A stretch of DNA of 64,000 nt from Silurus meridionalis (taxonomy: Eukaryota; Chordata; Actinopteri; Siluriformes; Siluridae). Position numbers and translations under genes: made by a program. Each line of letters opens with the position of its first letter. The stretch's first letter is position 1. The stretch lies in assembly GCF_014805685.1 (NCBI RefSeq), contig NC_060901.1, positions 17,215,905-17,279,904 of the forward strand, written 5' to 3'. Shown one piece after another: positions 21,451-32,216 of this stretch. The notes under the pieces are model-generated. The model was given only the letters and a program-made list of their open reading frames with translations. It ran no database searches and was not told the DNA's origin.

Positions 21451-22284
21451 TGCTCTGTGTGGCATGGAGTCAACCAACTTGTGGCACCTCCCAGCTGTTA
21501 TTCCACTCCATGATTCTTTAACAACATTCCACAATTCATTTACATTTCTTGGTTTTGCTTCAGAAACAGCATTTTTGAGATCACTCCACAAGTTCTCGAT
21601 TGGATTAAGGTCCGGGGATTGGGCTGGCCACTCCATAACATTAATTTTGTTGGTTTGGAACCAAGACTTTGCTCGTTTACTAGTGTGTTTGGGGTCATTG
21701 TCTTGTTGAAACAACCATTTCAAGGGCATGTCCTCTTCAGCATAAGGCAACATGACCTCTTCAAGTATTTTGACATATGCAAACTGATCCATGATCCCTG
21801 GTATGCGATAAATAGGCCCAACACCATAGTAGGAGAAACATGCCCATATCATGATGCTTGCACCACCATGCTTCACTGTCTTCACTGTGTACTGTTGCTT
21901 GAATTCAGAGTTTGGGGGTCGTCTCACAAACTGTCGTCTCACAAACAGAGGGACTTTGCGGGGGATTCTTGAAAATAGTTTAGCTTCACACAGACGCCTT
22001 CTAACTGTCACAGTACTTACAGGTAACTCCAGACTGTCTTTGATCATCCTGGAGCTGATCATTGGCTGAGCCTTTGCCATTCTGGTTATTCTTCGATCCA
22101 TTTTGATGGTTGTCTTACGTTTTCTTCCACGTCTCTCTGGTTTTGCTCTCCATTTTAAGGCATTGGAGATCATTTTAGCTGAACAGCCTATAATTTTTTG
22201 CACATCTTTATAGGTTTTCCCCTCTCCAATCAACTTTTTAATCAAAGTACGCTGTTCTTCTGAACAATGTCTTGAACGACCCAT
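21406..22284 (-). pseudogene. Tc1 transposase, internally deleted, chimeric C-terminus
   Basis: A 292-aa open frame starts [20 protein letters not shown] with the helix-turn-helix region and the basic linker [11 protein letters not shown]. It keeps [27 protein letters not shown] (second Asp) and [14 protein letters not shown] (Glu). Normal length is about 340. An in-frame deletion of around 45 residues between RKVPLF and VRRPPNSEF removes the first catalytic Asp (S-D-E-S-K), so it cannot be active. The last 20 residues come from the neighbouring older relic, because the element is cut off at about 21460. Confidence 0.9.
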
Positions 22285-22556
22285 TTTCCTTTAGGCTTTC
22301 AAATGCATGTTCAACAAGTGCTGGCTTCATCCTCAAATAGGGGCCACCTGATTCACACCTGCTTTTTCACAAAATTAATGACCTCAGTGATTGAATGCCA
22401 CACTGCTATTTTTTTGAACACACCCCTTTCAACTAATTGCCCAATTGCACAGCCTTACGAGCGTGCATATCATGAATGCTGGGGCCACGTAGCAATAAAA
22501 AATATACTAAAAACCTGGATAGTCACATTGTACTGCTATTATTTTGAACAATACTG
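21460..22556 (-). mobile_element. Tc1-like transposon, one end lost (family T6)
   Basis: The end at 22556 carries the terminal repeat cagtattgttcaaaataata (minus strand), followed by TA at 22557-22558. The opposite terminal repeat is missing; sequence switches to the T4 relic at about 21460. It sits within arm B of the inverted duplication and post-dates it, since arm A has no such insertion. Confidence 0.85.
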
Positions 22557-22557
22557 T

Positions 22558-23186
22558 ACCACATATTCAAAGTATTAAATTAAGTAGTTTATCCCTTAGT
22601 CATCTGTGGCTATTCTGTGAAAAGAACAGAACTGGCTGTGACTTAGGTGGTTTTATCTCTCTTCCCTGTCAATCCCAGCAACACCAGGGAACCATGTGAG
22701 TGAGCCTGTGTTTGCAGAAAGGGATGGATATCGATTTCCTCTCAGTGTGTGACTGCATGAGCAGGACTTGTGTTCATGTGTTCAAAACATGTGTTCAGCA
22801 GTTTCATGTATGTCAGAGAAAGCATGTGATATGCTGTTAGTGAGAATTGGTCAAAATATTTTTGGTGTGATGATAGAGATCTGATTTAGATATGCTGTTA
22901 GTGAGAATTTGTCAAAATATTTTTGGTGTGATGATAGAGATCTGATTTGTGAAGTAGGTTCATAATGTTCATAAATGAATGGTTTTAATTGCTTATATTC
23001 CTGATAGAAAATGTTCCTGTTCATATCTAATATCCACAGGTTCTTCTAACACAATGTTTTTGTACTACAGTATTTAGATTATCTTATTGTCCAGATTTTC
23101 TTCAAAATAGCTCTTCAATCATATACTGTGCCAACTAACTGACTTGGTCTTGATTCATGAAGAGCATTTTTGTTGTCAGTCTATAG
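22558..23186. repeat. Inverted duplication, arm B main part
   Basis: This is the reverse complement of 13425-13925, collinear throughout (for example gttgctggg and ccagcaac around 13805 and 22675; ctgtggatattagatatgaacagg at 13581 against 23016-23040). It contains an extra 61-bp tandem duplication. It continues at 25282 after a hAT insertion. Confidence 0.85.
22828..22949. repeat. 61-bp tandem duplication
   Basis: Two adjacent copies of a unit beginning gatatgctgttagtgagaat differ by about one base (ttggtc versus tttgtc). Arm A has a single unrelated stretch here, so the duplication is recent and specific to arm B. Confidence 0.9.
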
Positions 23187-23252
23187 CAGGATAAAAATCC
23201 TTGAGGTCCAGTAAATGAACCCTTCTCGCCAGCTGAGGTCCGGACAATTATA

Positions 23253-23724
23253 TACCATATTTTTCGGACTATAAGCCGCTACTTTTTTCCCACGTTTTGC
23301 ATCTTAAACAACAAAGCGGCTATTTTATGGATTTTTCCTGGGTTTTTCCCGGTTTCACAAACTTCAAGCCAAAAAACTGAGCGACAAACCATTAGACCAA
23401 ACCAAAACATAAACTCCCGAGAGAAATACAGTGGTACCTTGACCTACGAGTTTAATTCGTTTCGTGGACGAGCTCGTATCTCAATTTGCTCGCACTTCAA
23501 ATCAGTTTTCCATATTGAAAATACTTAAAATGGCATTAATCCGTTCCAATCCTCAAAATGACACCCCGTTTTTATGTTTCATGTTATTAAATTGGAAAAT
23601 ACATTTCCAAATAAAAAATCTTGTATAAAAACATAATAGAAAGAGTATGTAAAGATATAATAAGGTTTTATTCAGTGTATTTTCCTTGGAGATGAGACGA
23701 CTTGAGCTAACGAAAACGCCGGTG

Positions 23725-23760
<36 letters not shown>

Positions 23761-24533
23761 AGGGGGGTAGAGGCGATAAGCGGAGGCGGAGTGAAAACTC
23801 GTTTTTTTACTATCACTCCTGTACACTATGTATCCCTAAACGTTAATTTTCGTCACAATCTTCGTTTGCTGGCTTCGCTTCGCCATTCCGGCGTCTCGAG
23901 ATCCTACCTTAATTTTTTGCTCGCATAACAAAGCAAAAAATCGACGGAGTGACCGCTCGTACCTTAGAAAACTCGTACATTAATGCACTCGTAGGTCAAG
24001 GTACCACTGTAGTTCTGAAAGGAAGGAGGAAGACAGTGAACAATGACTTTCTTGGTCGGCTACTGTTTAGATACAAGCCGTTATAACACGTTGAGTCTGG
24101 GTGAAGGGAGAGCTCAGTAACTCCAGTTGCAACAGAAATCATATAAGCACAGACAGGTTTCCAAAACTCATGCTTTTTTATTTTTTTGGCAACAGAGTTA
24201 TGAGTTTTTCTAAGTCAAAAAAACTTAGAAATGAGCATCAGAAAATAACGAGCACATAATCCTCACTCTCACACACGCACACACACGCAGTAATACCGGA
24301 AGAATGCAGTGACGTGCTATTCCCAAAATGCCGCTCTGCTTTTAAAGGAGCCACAACATATTTCACCCGTTACACCATGTAACAGACACTCTCTTTCGGT
24401 AAAGCCTGTGTAAAGTTTATTTGTTTCAGTGTAGTTTCAGTGTGCGGCTTATTTATTTTAAAAATTAAAATATTCGTAAAATTCAGTGGGTGCGGCTTAT
24501 ATAAGGGTGCTTTATAGTCCGGAAATTATGGTA
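23253..24533. mobile_element. TIR element with ttccggactataagccgc ends, copy 1
   Basis: The left end taccatatttttcggactata and the right end tatagtccggaaattatggta form an inverted repeat. The family matches 58281-58893, which lies in the opposite orientation (shared text: agcggctattttatgg, ggtttttcccggtttcac, gaaggaggaagacagtgaac). No transposase is seen. It lies inside the hAT element 23187-25273 and is split by the insertion 23429-24009. Confidence 0.85.
23429..24009. mobile_element. Tigger-like TIR element, innermost of nest
   Basis: A 581-bp element has ends cagtggtaccttgacctacg and the exact inverse cgtaggtcaaggtaccactg. TA duplications stand at 23427-23428 and 24010-24011. TA duplication and CAGTGG ends fit the pogo/Tigger branch. 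A (GT)n run lies at 23727-23759. It has no transposase. Confidence 0.85.
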
Positions 24534-25281
24534 CCTAAAAACATGAATTGATGATGTTTGCCAGACTAAAGAAATTAGTGTAGACAACATTTTAATTAGA
24601 CACATTATAAATGAATACATAAAAGGAAAAGCTAAAGTGCTTTAGTTTCTGCTGAACCAAGATTACAAATCATAAGTAATGAATGCATACCCAACTGGTT
24701 AAAAAAAAAAACAGAAAACGGAAATCTCATCACATTTTAACTTCACACGTATTGTCTTTACCTAACTAAATGTATCTAATGTTTAAAATTGTTCTCTTCT
24801 ATACTTCATGTTGAATTGATAAAATATCAACAGCAATATCATTCAGAAACACAAACACATCTTTCCTTATTTTTGAGAATGCCATTGTTTTTCAATCATT
24901 GAAACTTTTATCTTTTGCACATTTCTCTCTGCTGTCTTCACTTCACGATCAACTGCACGTCTGATCGTAGAAACAGTAGAAACAGTTACTATGCTATTGA
25001 AACAATATCATTCAGAAACACAAACATCTTTCCGATCAACCGCACGTCTGATCGTAGAAACAGTGAGCATAGTAACTGTAGTAGTGACCCGTGGCGCCGT
25101 AGGACCCAAACAGCTCTACTGAGCCCACCTTAATGTGCCTGATACAAATTTAGATTTATTAGAGAATAGAGTTTGGCATATATTAATTTGATTATGTGAA
25201 AAGGCTTCGCGGTCCGGCCAGGCGCATTTTGCGGTCCGGATTCGGACCGGAATCCGCCAGTTGGCGAACCCTGGTCTATAG

Positions 25282-25345
25282 CATTACATTCCTGTTATGC
25301 ATAAAACCTCCATAAAGCCAAGCTGATGCAGGTTGTTTATCAAAC
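25282..25345. repeat. Inverted duplication, arm B distal part
   Basis: This segment is the reverse complement of 13382-13441 and continues arm B after the hAT insertion. Confidence 0.8.
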
Positions 25346-25644
25346 CCCATAAAACATTACATGCATGCTGTTTTCTCCAAACCTACCAGGTTCTTCAAGA
25401 TCTTGTCTCCTATAGAAACCTACAGTAAAAAAATCATGTCAGTGCACAAGTAAATCTATAATTTTCACTAACACATCAATATAAATCTCTTACAAATTCC
25501 ATCTATTTTTTCCACTCTCAGTATGACTTAAGTGACCAATAAAAATTATATCAACTACCCATTTCACACTATTATCTATGAATAAAAAAACATATAACAC
25601 CATCCTGCATCATACATGTGAATCATCTTGATTTTACTTTAGAG
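25346..25644. other. Intron, nothing recognised
   Basis: Short AT-rich stretch between arm B and the next hAT element. Confidence 0.4.
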
Positions 25645-26103
25645 CAGTGGTCCCCAACCCCTGGGCCGCGGACCGACACTGGTCCCTGGGTCCACTGGTA
25701 CCGGGCCGCATAGAAAGAATACATAACTTTTATTATTTCTGTTTTATTTATTATCTGATGCTGAACGATGTTTTATTTAGGAAAATTACTGGATTCTCTC
25801 CTCCACATCTGTCTATGACTCATTCTTGATGCATGTAAAGATGCCTCGGTCACATGTCTTACCTCTATCCACTACCTTCTTAAAGGTGCTGCTCCGGCTG
25901 CTAAATTCAAACCCCCAAGCTGGCAAAATGAACAAAAATCAACACAGTGGATTCAAGTTTATTATTATATTTAGAAAATACCAGTTTTTATGCCGTATCG
26001 TTTTATTTTGTTGTATTTATCCGCCACACCTTAAAGGCCGGTCCGTAAAAATATTGTCTGACATTAATCTGGTCCGTGGCGCAAAACTTTTTGTGGACCG
26101 GTG
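25645..26103 (+). mobile_element. hAT-type non-autonomous element, copy 2
   Basis: It begins cagtggtccccaacccctgg and ends gtggaccggtg. The probable 8-bp duplications are ctttagag (25637-25644) and ccttagag (26104-26111), 7 of 8 identical. It is the better preserved sister of 17316-17720. GC-rich ends enclose an AT-rich core. It has no coding capacity. Confidence 0.8.
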
Positions 26104-26119
26104 CCTTAGAGTACTATAA

Positions 26120-26894
26120 CAATATATATTTGTTTCCAGCCTTTACTTCAAAAAGTTTACTTCAGATAAAGTAAATGAGGCAGTGGTGGTACATGAGAGT
26201 CTCAGAAGTGCATTTGTTTTATTTTGGCCCAATAATTTTTTTATTAAAATTAACATCTTCATAGTTTACCACTTTAGGCTCAGCCTGTAGTTCTGCTTTG
26301 TATTCTTTATCAAAAAAACATTTCACTAGAAAGTGTGTCATGACTAACAAACTATTCAAGTTTGTCAAATAAAAAGTATTTCACTTTTTAAAAGCCATTT
26401 AAGGTAAAAAAAAAAAAAAAACCTTGATTTTTGAAGAAAATTATTAAATGTTTAATAGTGTATCCTCAATTACCTTTCTATTTTTTTGAATGATTGTGGA
26501 TTGTTGAGAAACAGCCATTCATGACGATAAGCTCTATAGCAGGATTTTTGAATGCTGCAATTCAGAATAATGGGATTACAAAAATCTTAAAACAGAGCTC
26601 TTTAAAATTAGCATGCATTTTATTCATTAAATAATGTGCACATAATACAATTTCCTCTAATATAACTGCAATGCTTTTTTTCCAGGTGGCTGCACTAGCT
26701 TTGCAAATGCTTCTATAATACCACACACTCTTTATAGGGATGTTGAATTTTCACTGGAGAAACCTGTCTTTTTTTTTTATATAAAAGGCTTAGGGGATTC
26801 TGAGGAGTAATTAGGGTGCTTCATTGTGATTTAATGAAGAAATACTTTATTGAATTTACTGCCTTCTTAATTACTGTGTTAGTCTACAAATATA
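26120..26894. other. Intron, nothing recognised
   Basis: AT-rich sequence with poly-A and poly-T runs and no identified repeat. Confidence 0.45.
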
Positions 26895-27030
26895 TACTTT
26901 ATGGAGAAACGTATTGGGACACCAGACTTTTCCAAACATACAGTATGTGGTTCTTACTGGAAACTGTTATCACAAAGTTGGAGACCCACAATTGTATTGG
27001 GTGTCTTTTGGATGTGGTAGCATGAAATAA
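26895..27030 (+). mobile_element. Tc1-like relic, head fragment (family T2)
   Basis: It begins actttatggagaaacgtattggg, parallel to 5738-5800, and includes cacaaagttggagacccaca. It is truncated before the transposase. Confidence 0.55.
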
Positions 27031-27048
27031 TGTATATATTGTCATTTT

Positions 27049-27670
27049 GCAGTTGTCATCTTGTTGGTGTGTTTGGGGTAGTTATTATGTTGGAAAACTT
27101 CCATTTGGCCCATGTTCTGCTTTAGAATGTCACAGTACATGTTGGAATCCTGGTTTCCCCTCAATAAACCGAAGCTCCCCAGTACCAGCAGCACTCATGC
27201 AGCCCCAAACTATGATGCTACCACCACCATGCTTAACAGTAGGCAGGACACAATTTTCTTGGTACTCCTCACCAGGGTGTCGCCACACATGCTGGACACC
27301 ATTTGAGCCAAACACGTTTATCTTAGTCTCATAAGATCACAGGACATGGTTCCAGTAATTTGTGCTCTTGGTCAGGTCGTCTACAGCAAACTGTTTGTGG
27401 GCTTTCTTAAGAGCCAGCATCAGAAGATTCTGCCTTCTGGGATGACGGCCTGCAAACCAACTTGTTGCAGTGTGCAGTGTATGGTCTGAGCACTGACGCA
27501 CAGCACGAGGGCTCAACTTCTTTAATTGACCCTTGCGAAGGCTAGTTCTGAGTGGAACCAGTTTTGGAAAACCTCTGTTTGACCCTGGCCACTGTGCTGT
27601 AACTTAGTTTCATGGTGTTACCAATCTTCTTTTAGCCTAGGCCATGTTTGTGGACAGCAATTCTAATTCT
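27049..27670 (-). mobile_element. Tc1-like transposon relic (family T1)
   Basis: Minus-strand transposase text runs the whole length: the paired-type N-terminal part near 27550-27600, the first Asp region at 27300-27340 (decayed), and the VKHGGGSIIVWGCMSAAGTG block at about 27200-27240, seen as an open stretch at 27315-27130. The region after GFQHVL is lost. Similar copies lie at 1-412 and 46250-47315. Confidence 0.8.
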
Positions 27671-28162
27671 CAATACTAAGAGAGATCTTTGCCATGAGGT
27701 GCAATACATACATATACACACATACACACTTCATTTGTCTCACATGTCGAAATTGTTTTTTGTTACATCCCCAAGGTTTGCATTCATGTTTTGCATTAAC
27801 AGCTTCAGCTGTGTACCAATAACCTCTCTGCAGTGAAGAGCTGAACATGTCAGGCCTGTGTAAATTCATCTCTTGGTTGGTAAGCCAGCCGTGGTGTCCA
27901 GAATGCTAATAATCTGTTCTAGGTGGATGAGGACTTGTTTTGAAACTCCGCAGGAATGATTTCTTGCAGTGAACAAATTCCGCTTATTGGCCCCACGTGT
28001 TCTGCTTTGTCTCCTGATTTTGTCTGAATGCTTTTATTAGCCATAATAACACACACAATTATGCTGCACTACATAGAAAATGAATGTAGGATATGCAGTA
28101 TTTTATACACAGTACAGTTACATCATTTGTAACTATAGAAATAAATTAATTTAATAATAAAC
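27671..28162. other. Intron, nothing recognised
   Basis: AT-rich intron without features other than short CA steps at 27706-27728. Confidence 0.45.

Positions 28163-28205
<43 letters not shown>
28163..28205. repeat. (ATT)n microsatellite
   Basis: About 14 ATT units. Confidence 0.9.
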
Positions 28206-28249
28206 TTGGGTGGTTCTTTGGAAGAAGTGACTGGCCTGAACTCTAGCAG

Positions 28250-28633
28250 AATCACTAATATATTTTCAAATATTTTTCTCCATGAATATGTATTAAATTA
28301 TAAAAAGAAATCGATGATTTATGGCACACTGTCGGAAGCGAACTCTTGCGTGGTTGACGTGCGGTAGACTACTACTGCGCATAGGCAAAATGTCTGAAAG
28401 AACTAACATACAACACAACAAAACCTTTACTTGTTTTTTTTTTTTTTATATATAATTTCAGTTGATGTTCTATGTTCTGAAAAGTTCCTTGCCCATGTCC
28501 ATGTTTATCATTTAAACAAAAAGTCAAGCTAATATATAATGAAGCGTTTGTTAATTTTTTTTTTTATATTCAAAAGGGATACACGTGAAATTTTTGCGGG
28601 AGCAGGACTGAAAAATCCGTCCTGTGCAGGTCT
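28250..28633. mobile_element. hAT-like relic
   Basis: The right end reads, on the minus strand, agagacctgcacaggacgg with cagtcctgctcccgc, which I recognise as a hAT terminal repeat of fish. The left part shares catgaatatgtattaaat with 418-440 and 45308-45330. The left boundary is uncertain. Confidence 0.5.
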
Positions 28634-29262
28634 CTACAGTGGTGTGTCGCGATTGGTGGTTAATCAGGACAGTTAGGTTTCAAGGTGGTGGTCCATAATG
28701 ACAATGGGGTGTCAGGGTGGTGGTTTATCAGGACAGTGGGGTACCAGTGGTGGTTTATCAGGTCAGTGGTGTGTCATGGTTGGTGGTTTATTTGGTAAGT
28801 GGTGTGCCAGGGTGGTGTTTTATCAGGACCGTGAGTGTCAGGGTGGTGGTTTATCAGGACAGTGGGGTGTCATGGTGGTGGGGTGGTTTACCAGGACAGT
28901 CGTGTGTCTGGGTGGTGGTTTATCAGGATAGTTAGGTTTTAGGGTGGTGGTCTATCAGGACAATGGGTTGTCAGGGTGGTGGTTTATCAGGACAGTGGGG
29001 TGTCAGGGTGGTGGATTACAAGGGCAATGGTGTTTTACAATTGGTAGTTTATTTGAACAGTGGTGTGTCAGAGTTGGTCATGATAGTTGGTTTATCATAA
29101 TAGTTGGGTGGTGGGGTGGTTTATCAGGACAGTTGTGTGTCAGGGTGGTGGTGTGTCAGGGTGGTAGTTTATCAGGACAGTGGGGGTCAGAGTGGTGATT
29201 TATTAGGGCAGTGGGGTGTCAGGGTGGTTGTTTATCAGGACAGTGGGGAGGTCAGAGTAGGA
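28634..29262 (+). repeat. 32-bp GT-rich minisatellite
   Basis: About 19 diverged tandem copies of a unit near ggtggtttatcaggacagtg plus gggtgtcagg. Units vary in length (about 28-36 bp) and in the presence of extra ggtggt steps. The sense strand is rich in G runs. Three frames are open because the unit lacks stops, which produces spurious GGGLSGQW-type repeats. It begins right at the end of the hAT relic. Confidence 0.95.
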
Positions 29263-30071
29263 CATTTACTTTATTGTTCATTATGGATGGGCCGACTGTA
29301 GGATTCCTAGGTGTCTTTATCCATTATTATCCAGAAGTTTTTTAAGAATAGAAACATACAGTATATTAGTTTATTTGATGTCTATAAAATGTGCAATTCT
29401 CATGATTTAGAAGGTGAAGTGATTTAGAATTGCACTGAAACAGAAAAGAGGAGTGTGGTCACATGAATGTTGTACATGTATGGAGAAAGGGAGAGAGAAG
29501 TTCATATCTTCTCACTGCTCAGCTCTTACACTAAGATTATTTACACTCCCTCTTGCTTTAAGATGTTCTCTTCATTTGTGGACAACAGCAATGCTTCTTT
29601 TTGAACCAGAGCATTTTCACTTTATGAAGAAGGAACTCTTTTTAAAGAACTTCATCTGGTGAGTCAGGTTTTTTCCCCCCTCTATCATCAACTGGAGGCT
29701 GAGATTTGGTGATTTATCTCCTTCTGTCTTTGTATCCAGGAGAATGACTTAAGAACCTCACAAGCTTTATCTCTTTGCAGCCTGACTCAATTACAGATTT
29801 GTTCAATTTGTGCTCTTGGGAGAGCATGCTTAGACATTGCTCACTTATTTAGTTTTGTTCTTCTCCTTTTAGGGTTCACCTTTTCAACTCTGTTTTGCTG
29901 TGTAACCACTTTTTTGCACCCAAATGATGTCTGTAAGTGTAGACTTGTTGTTTATGAAGACATCTATTTCCATGAGGCGGGGACTAAATAAAGCATACTT
30001 TTATCTTTTTTTAGTGGCCCACTTGGTCCATTTCACTCTCTGTATTGCAATTAAAGCACAGGTTTAATTTT

Positions 30072-30073
<2 letters not shown>
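29263..30073. other. Intron, nothing recognised
   Basis: Unremarkable intron sequence with no named repeat. Confidence 0.45.

Positions 30074-30114
<41 letters not shown>
30074..30114. repeat. (AC)n microsatellite
   Basis: About 20 AC units. Confidence 0.9.
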
Positions 30115-30117
<3 letters not shown>

Positions 30118-30364
30118 GGGCATCCGGAGTTTGTGGGAGAATTTCCACAAATAAACGGCATCATGAATTCCCAAAACCAAGTCTGGGACAAAGTTCTAGT
30201 TTATTAATACAAATATCCCAAACTCTGAACCATAATCTATAGCACTACATGAAATACATTATTTAAAAATAATAATACACAATCTGACTATAAGGCCATT
30301 CACTAAAATACAGTGACAAACATAAGACAGAAAATAAAGCTAAATGTGAAGCACCATGTCAGTA

Positions 30365-31222
30365 CAGTGGAACCTCGGGTTACGAATTTAATTCGTTCCG
30401 GTACTTTATTCTATCCTGAAAAGTTCGTATCCCGATACAAATTTCCCCATAATAATGAACAGAAACTTCGGTAATTCGTTCTGGACAACCAAAAATATTA
30501 CTTAAATAAAAATAAAGCCAATATTCACTAATATTATTTACTTTTAACATGTTATATTAAAATCATACCACATAAAAACATATAAAAGAGGAAAACATCT
30601 TTACCGGGTACTTTTTCCTTTGAGAAGACTCGCTGCAGGAGACGACGTCAGAGAAGGGGAGGAGGGAGAGTTATTGTTTGAAGGAGAATCTTATTATATT
30701 ATATTATTATATATTATTATATATTATATTATAGAATATTAAAGACAGTGTTATTAACACGAACGCTGAGACAATTGTTGCATTAGAGGAAAATGAGAGC
30801 TGTTTCTTTAAGGCTACTATCAGTTGGTATTGAAGTCCAGAGTGAAATTCATTATGGGTATTGTACTGGAAAAGACTGTAACCCTGCTAATCTATCTTCA
30901 TAAAAACAAGTAAAGTGGTTATGCATCGGCTAATGTTGTCCATCTCATCATTCCACGAGCATCAACTAATGAGTTGTTACGCTGCCGCCGGGAAAAGTTC
31001 AAGCGGATAAGTAACACGATGCTCTCGCTAGGGACACAGGACACTAACTGATGTGACGAGCTGCGTGGATAGAGCAAAAACAACCAACTTGCCTGCGATT
31101 TTTGGTGAGCGACGTCAGATCCCGATATATTGTTCGTAACCAGGGGCAAAAGTTTTGATGAACAGCGATTCGTAACCTGAATTATACGTATGCCGGGGCG
31201 TTCGTAACCCGAGGTTCCACTG
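30365..31222. mobile_element. Tigger-like TIR element (858 bp)
   Basis: The ends cagtggaacctcgggttacg and cgtaacccgaggttccactg are perfect inverses. TA stands at 30363-30364 and 31223-31224. Subterminal parts repeat the theme 'ttcgt..cccgata' on both sides. A local ATATT-rich expansion lies at 30687-30740. No transposase is seen, so it is non-autonomous. The ends are related to those at 35623 and 23429. Confidence 0.9.
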
Positions 31223-31312
31223 TACTGTACTTATTTAAACTCCCATTTAAATGCATCTTTCTTTTTTTAAGTAAAAAAGAATGAAATGGGTTGGAGTAGA
31301 AGTTTAAAAATA

Positions 31313-32216
31313 CACCGCTCAGCATTAACATTAAATTCAACTGCTTAATATTGTGTATTTCCTCTTTCTGTCACCCAAACAGCTTAGGCTAGATAAGGCA
31401 TGGACTCCAGAAGACTTCTGAATGTGTGCTGATGTTCCTTTCAGCAAGATGTTAGCAGCAGATTTTTTAAGTTGTGATCGGGACTGAGATCTGGGGAATT
31501 TGGAGGCAGCACCATGGTACTCAAGTCATTCCTGAACAGAATTTCCAGTGTCCCATACTGCCAAAATAGGCCACAAACAGTAAATACTGTTACTATGATT
31601 TGGGTGTAACATGGTCTGCAGCAATGTTCAAGTACAGTAGGTGGTCACATGCCCTTAACTAGAGGGACTTACAATTATCCCTTTTATACAACTGAGCAAT
31701 TGAGAATCTTGCTCAGGGGCCCAGCAGTGGCAGCTTGGTGGTGCTGGGATTTGAACTCATGACCTTCTGTGTAAAAGTCCAACATCTTAACCACTGTTTT
31801 ACCACTTCCCCAAGAAAAAACATTATACTATCCAGAAATCTGATTGCTCTGTCAGAGTCGGCATTAACCTTTCTAGCAATTTGTTCTGCAGTATATTTTC
31901 TGTGTGATTAGAACAGGAAGGCTAGCCTTCCCTCTCCTTACCTGACCCAGTCGTGGGTTCCTAGGACTAACCCCTTCATCCAATGAAACACCTTACAAGA
32001 CCTATTGTTTTAGATATTCTGTACTGATATTTCTGACTCCAGCTATTACAATTTGACTTTGGATCCTTATCCTTGCCCATTTATCATTCATCAACTTTGA
32101 GAACTGACTGTTCAGTTGCTCCTTAATTAATACATCCCACCTCTCAAGAGACATGAGTGCAATAAGTTATTTATTCACCTATCAGTGGTTTTGATGCTCT
32201 GCCTGATCAGTGTGTA
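31313..32216 (-). mobile_element. Mariner/Tc1-like relic
   Basis: The left end acaccgctcagcattaac and the right end ctgcctgatcagtgtgta are decayed inverted repeats. Between them are segments I recognise from a widespread fish DNA transposon read in antisense: ggcatggactccagaagact, tgagatctggggaatttgg, acatggtctgcagcaatg and ctgacccagtcgtggg. The transposase has many lesions. A SINE fragment interrupts it at 31640-31815. Confidence 0.7.
31640..31815 (-). mobile_element. tRNA-derived SINE fragment in relic
   Basis: Antisense SINE: ggtgctgggatttgaactca is the complement of a B box, and tcttaaccactg is the complement of an A box. The text cttgctcaggggcccagcag is its body. It is inserted in the DNA transposon relic. 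Confidence 0.7.

Larger units (their letters stand above)
23187..25273. mobile_element. hAT-type element, host of a three-level nest
   Basis: The 8-bp target duplication gtctatag stands on both sides (23179-23186 and 25274-25281), and arm A of the duplication keeps the uninterrupted target. The left end is cagg and the right end is cctg, with longer right-end text cagggttcgccaactggcgg on the minus strand. The outer element's own sequence is limited to 23187-23252 and 24534-25273. No transposase is encoded. The 24910-25085 part has an internal repeat: cgatcaacygcacgtctgatcg with cagtagaaacagt occurs twice. Confidence 0.85.

Noticed and set aside
28698..29301. Gly-rich repetitive open frames (GGGLSGQW type)
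   Set aside because: They arise from the minisatellite unit lacking stop codons in several frames.
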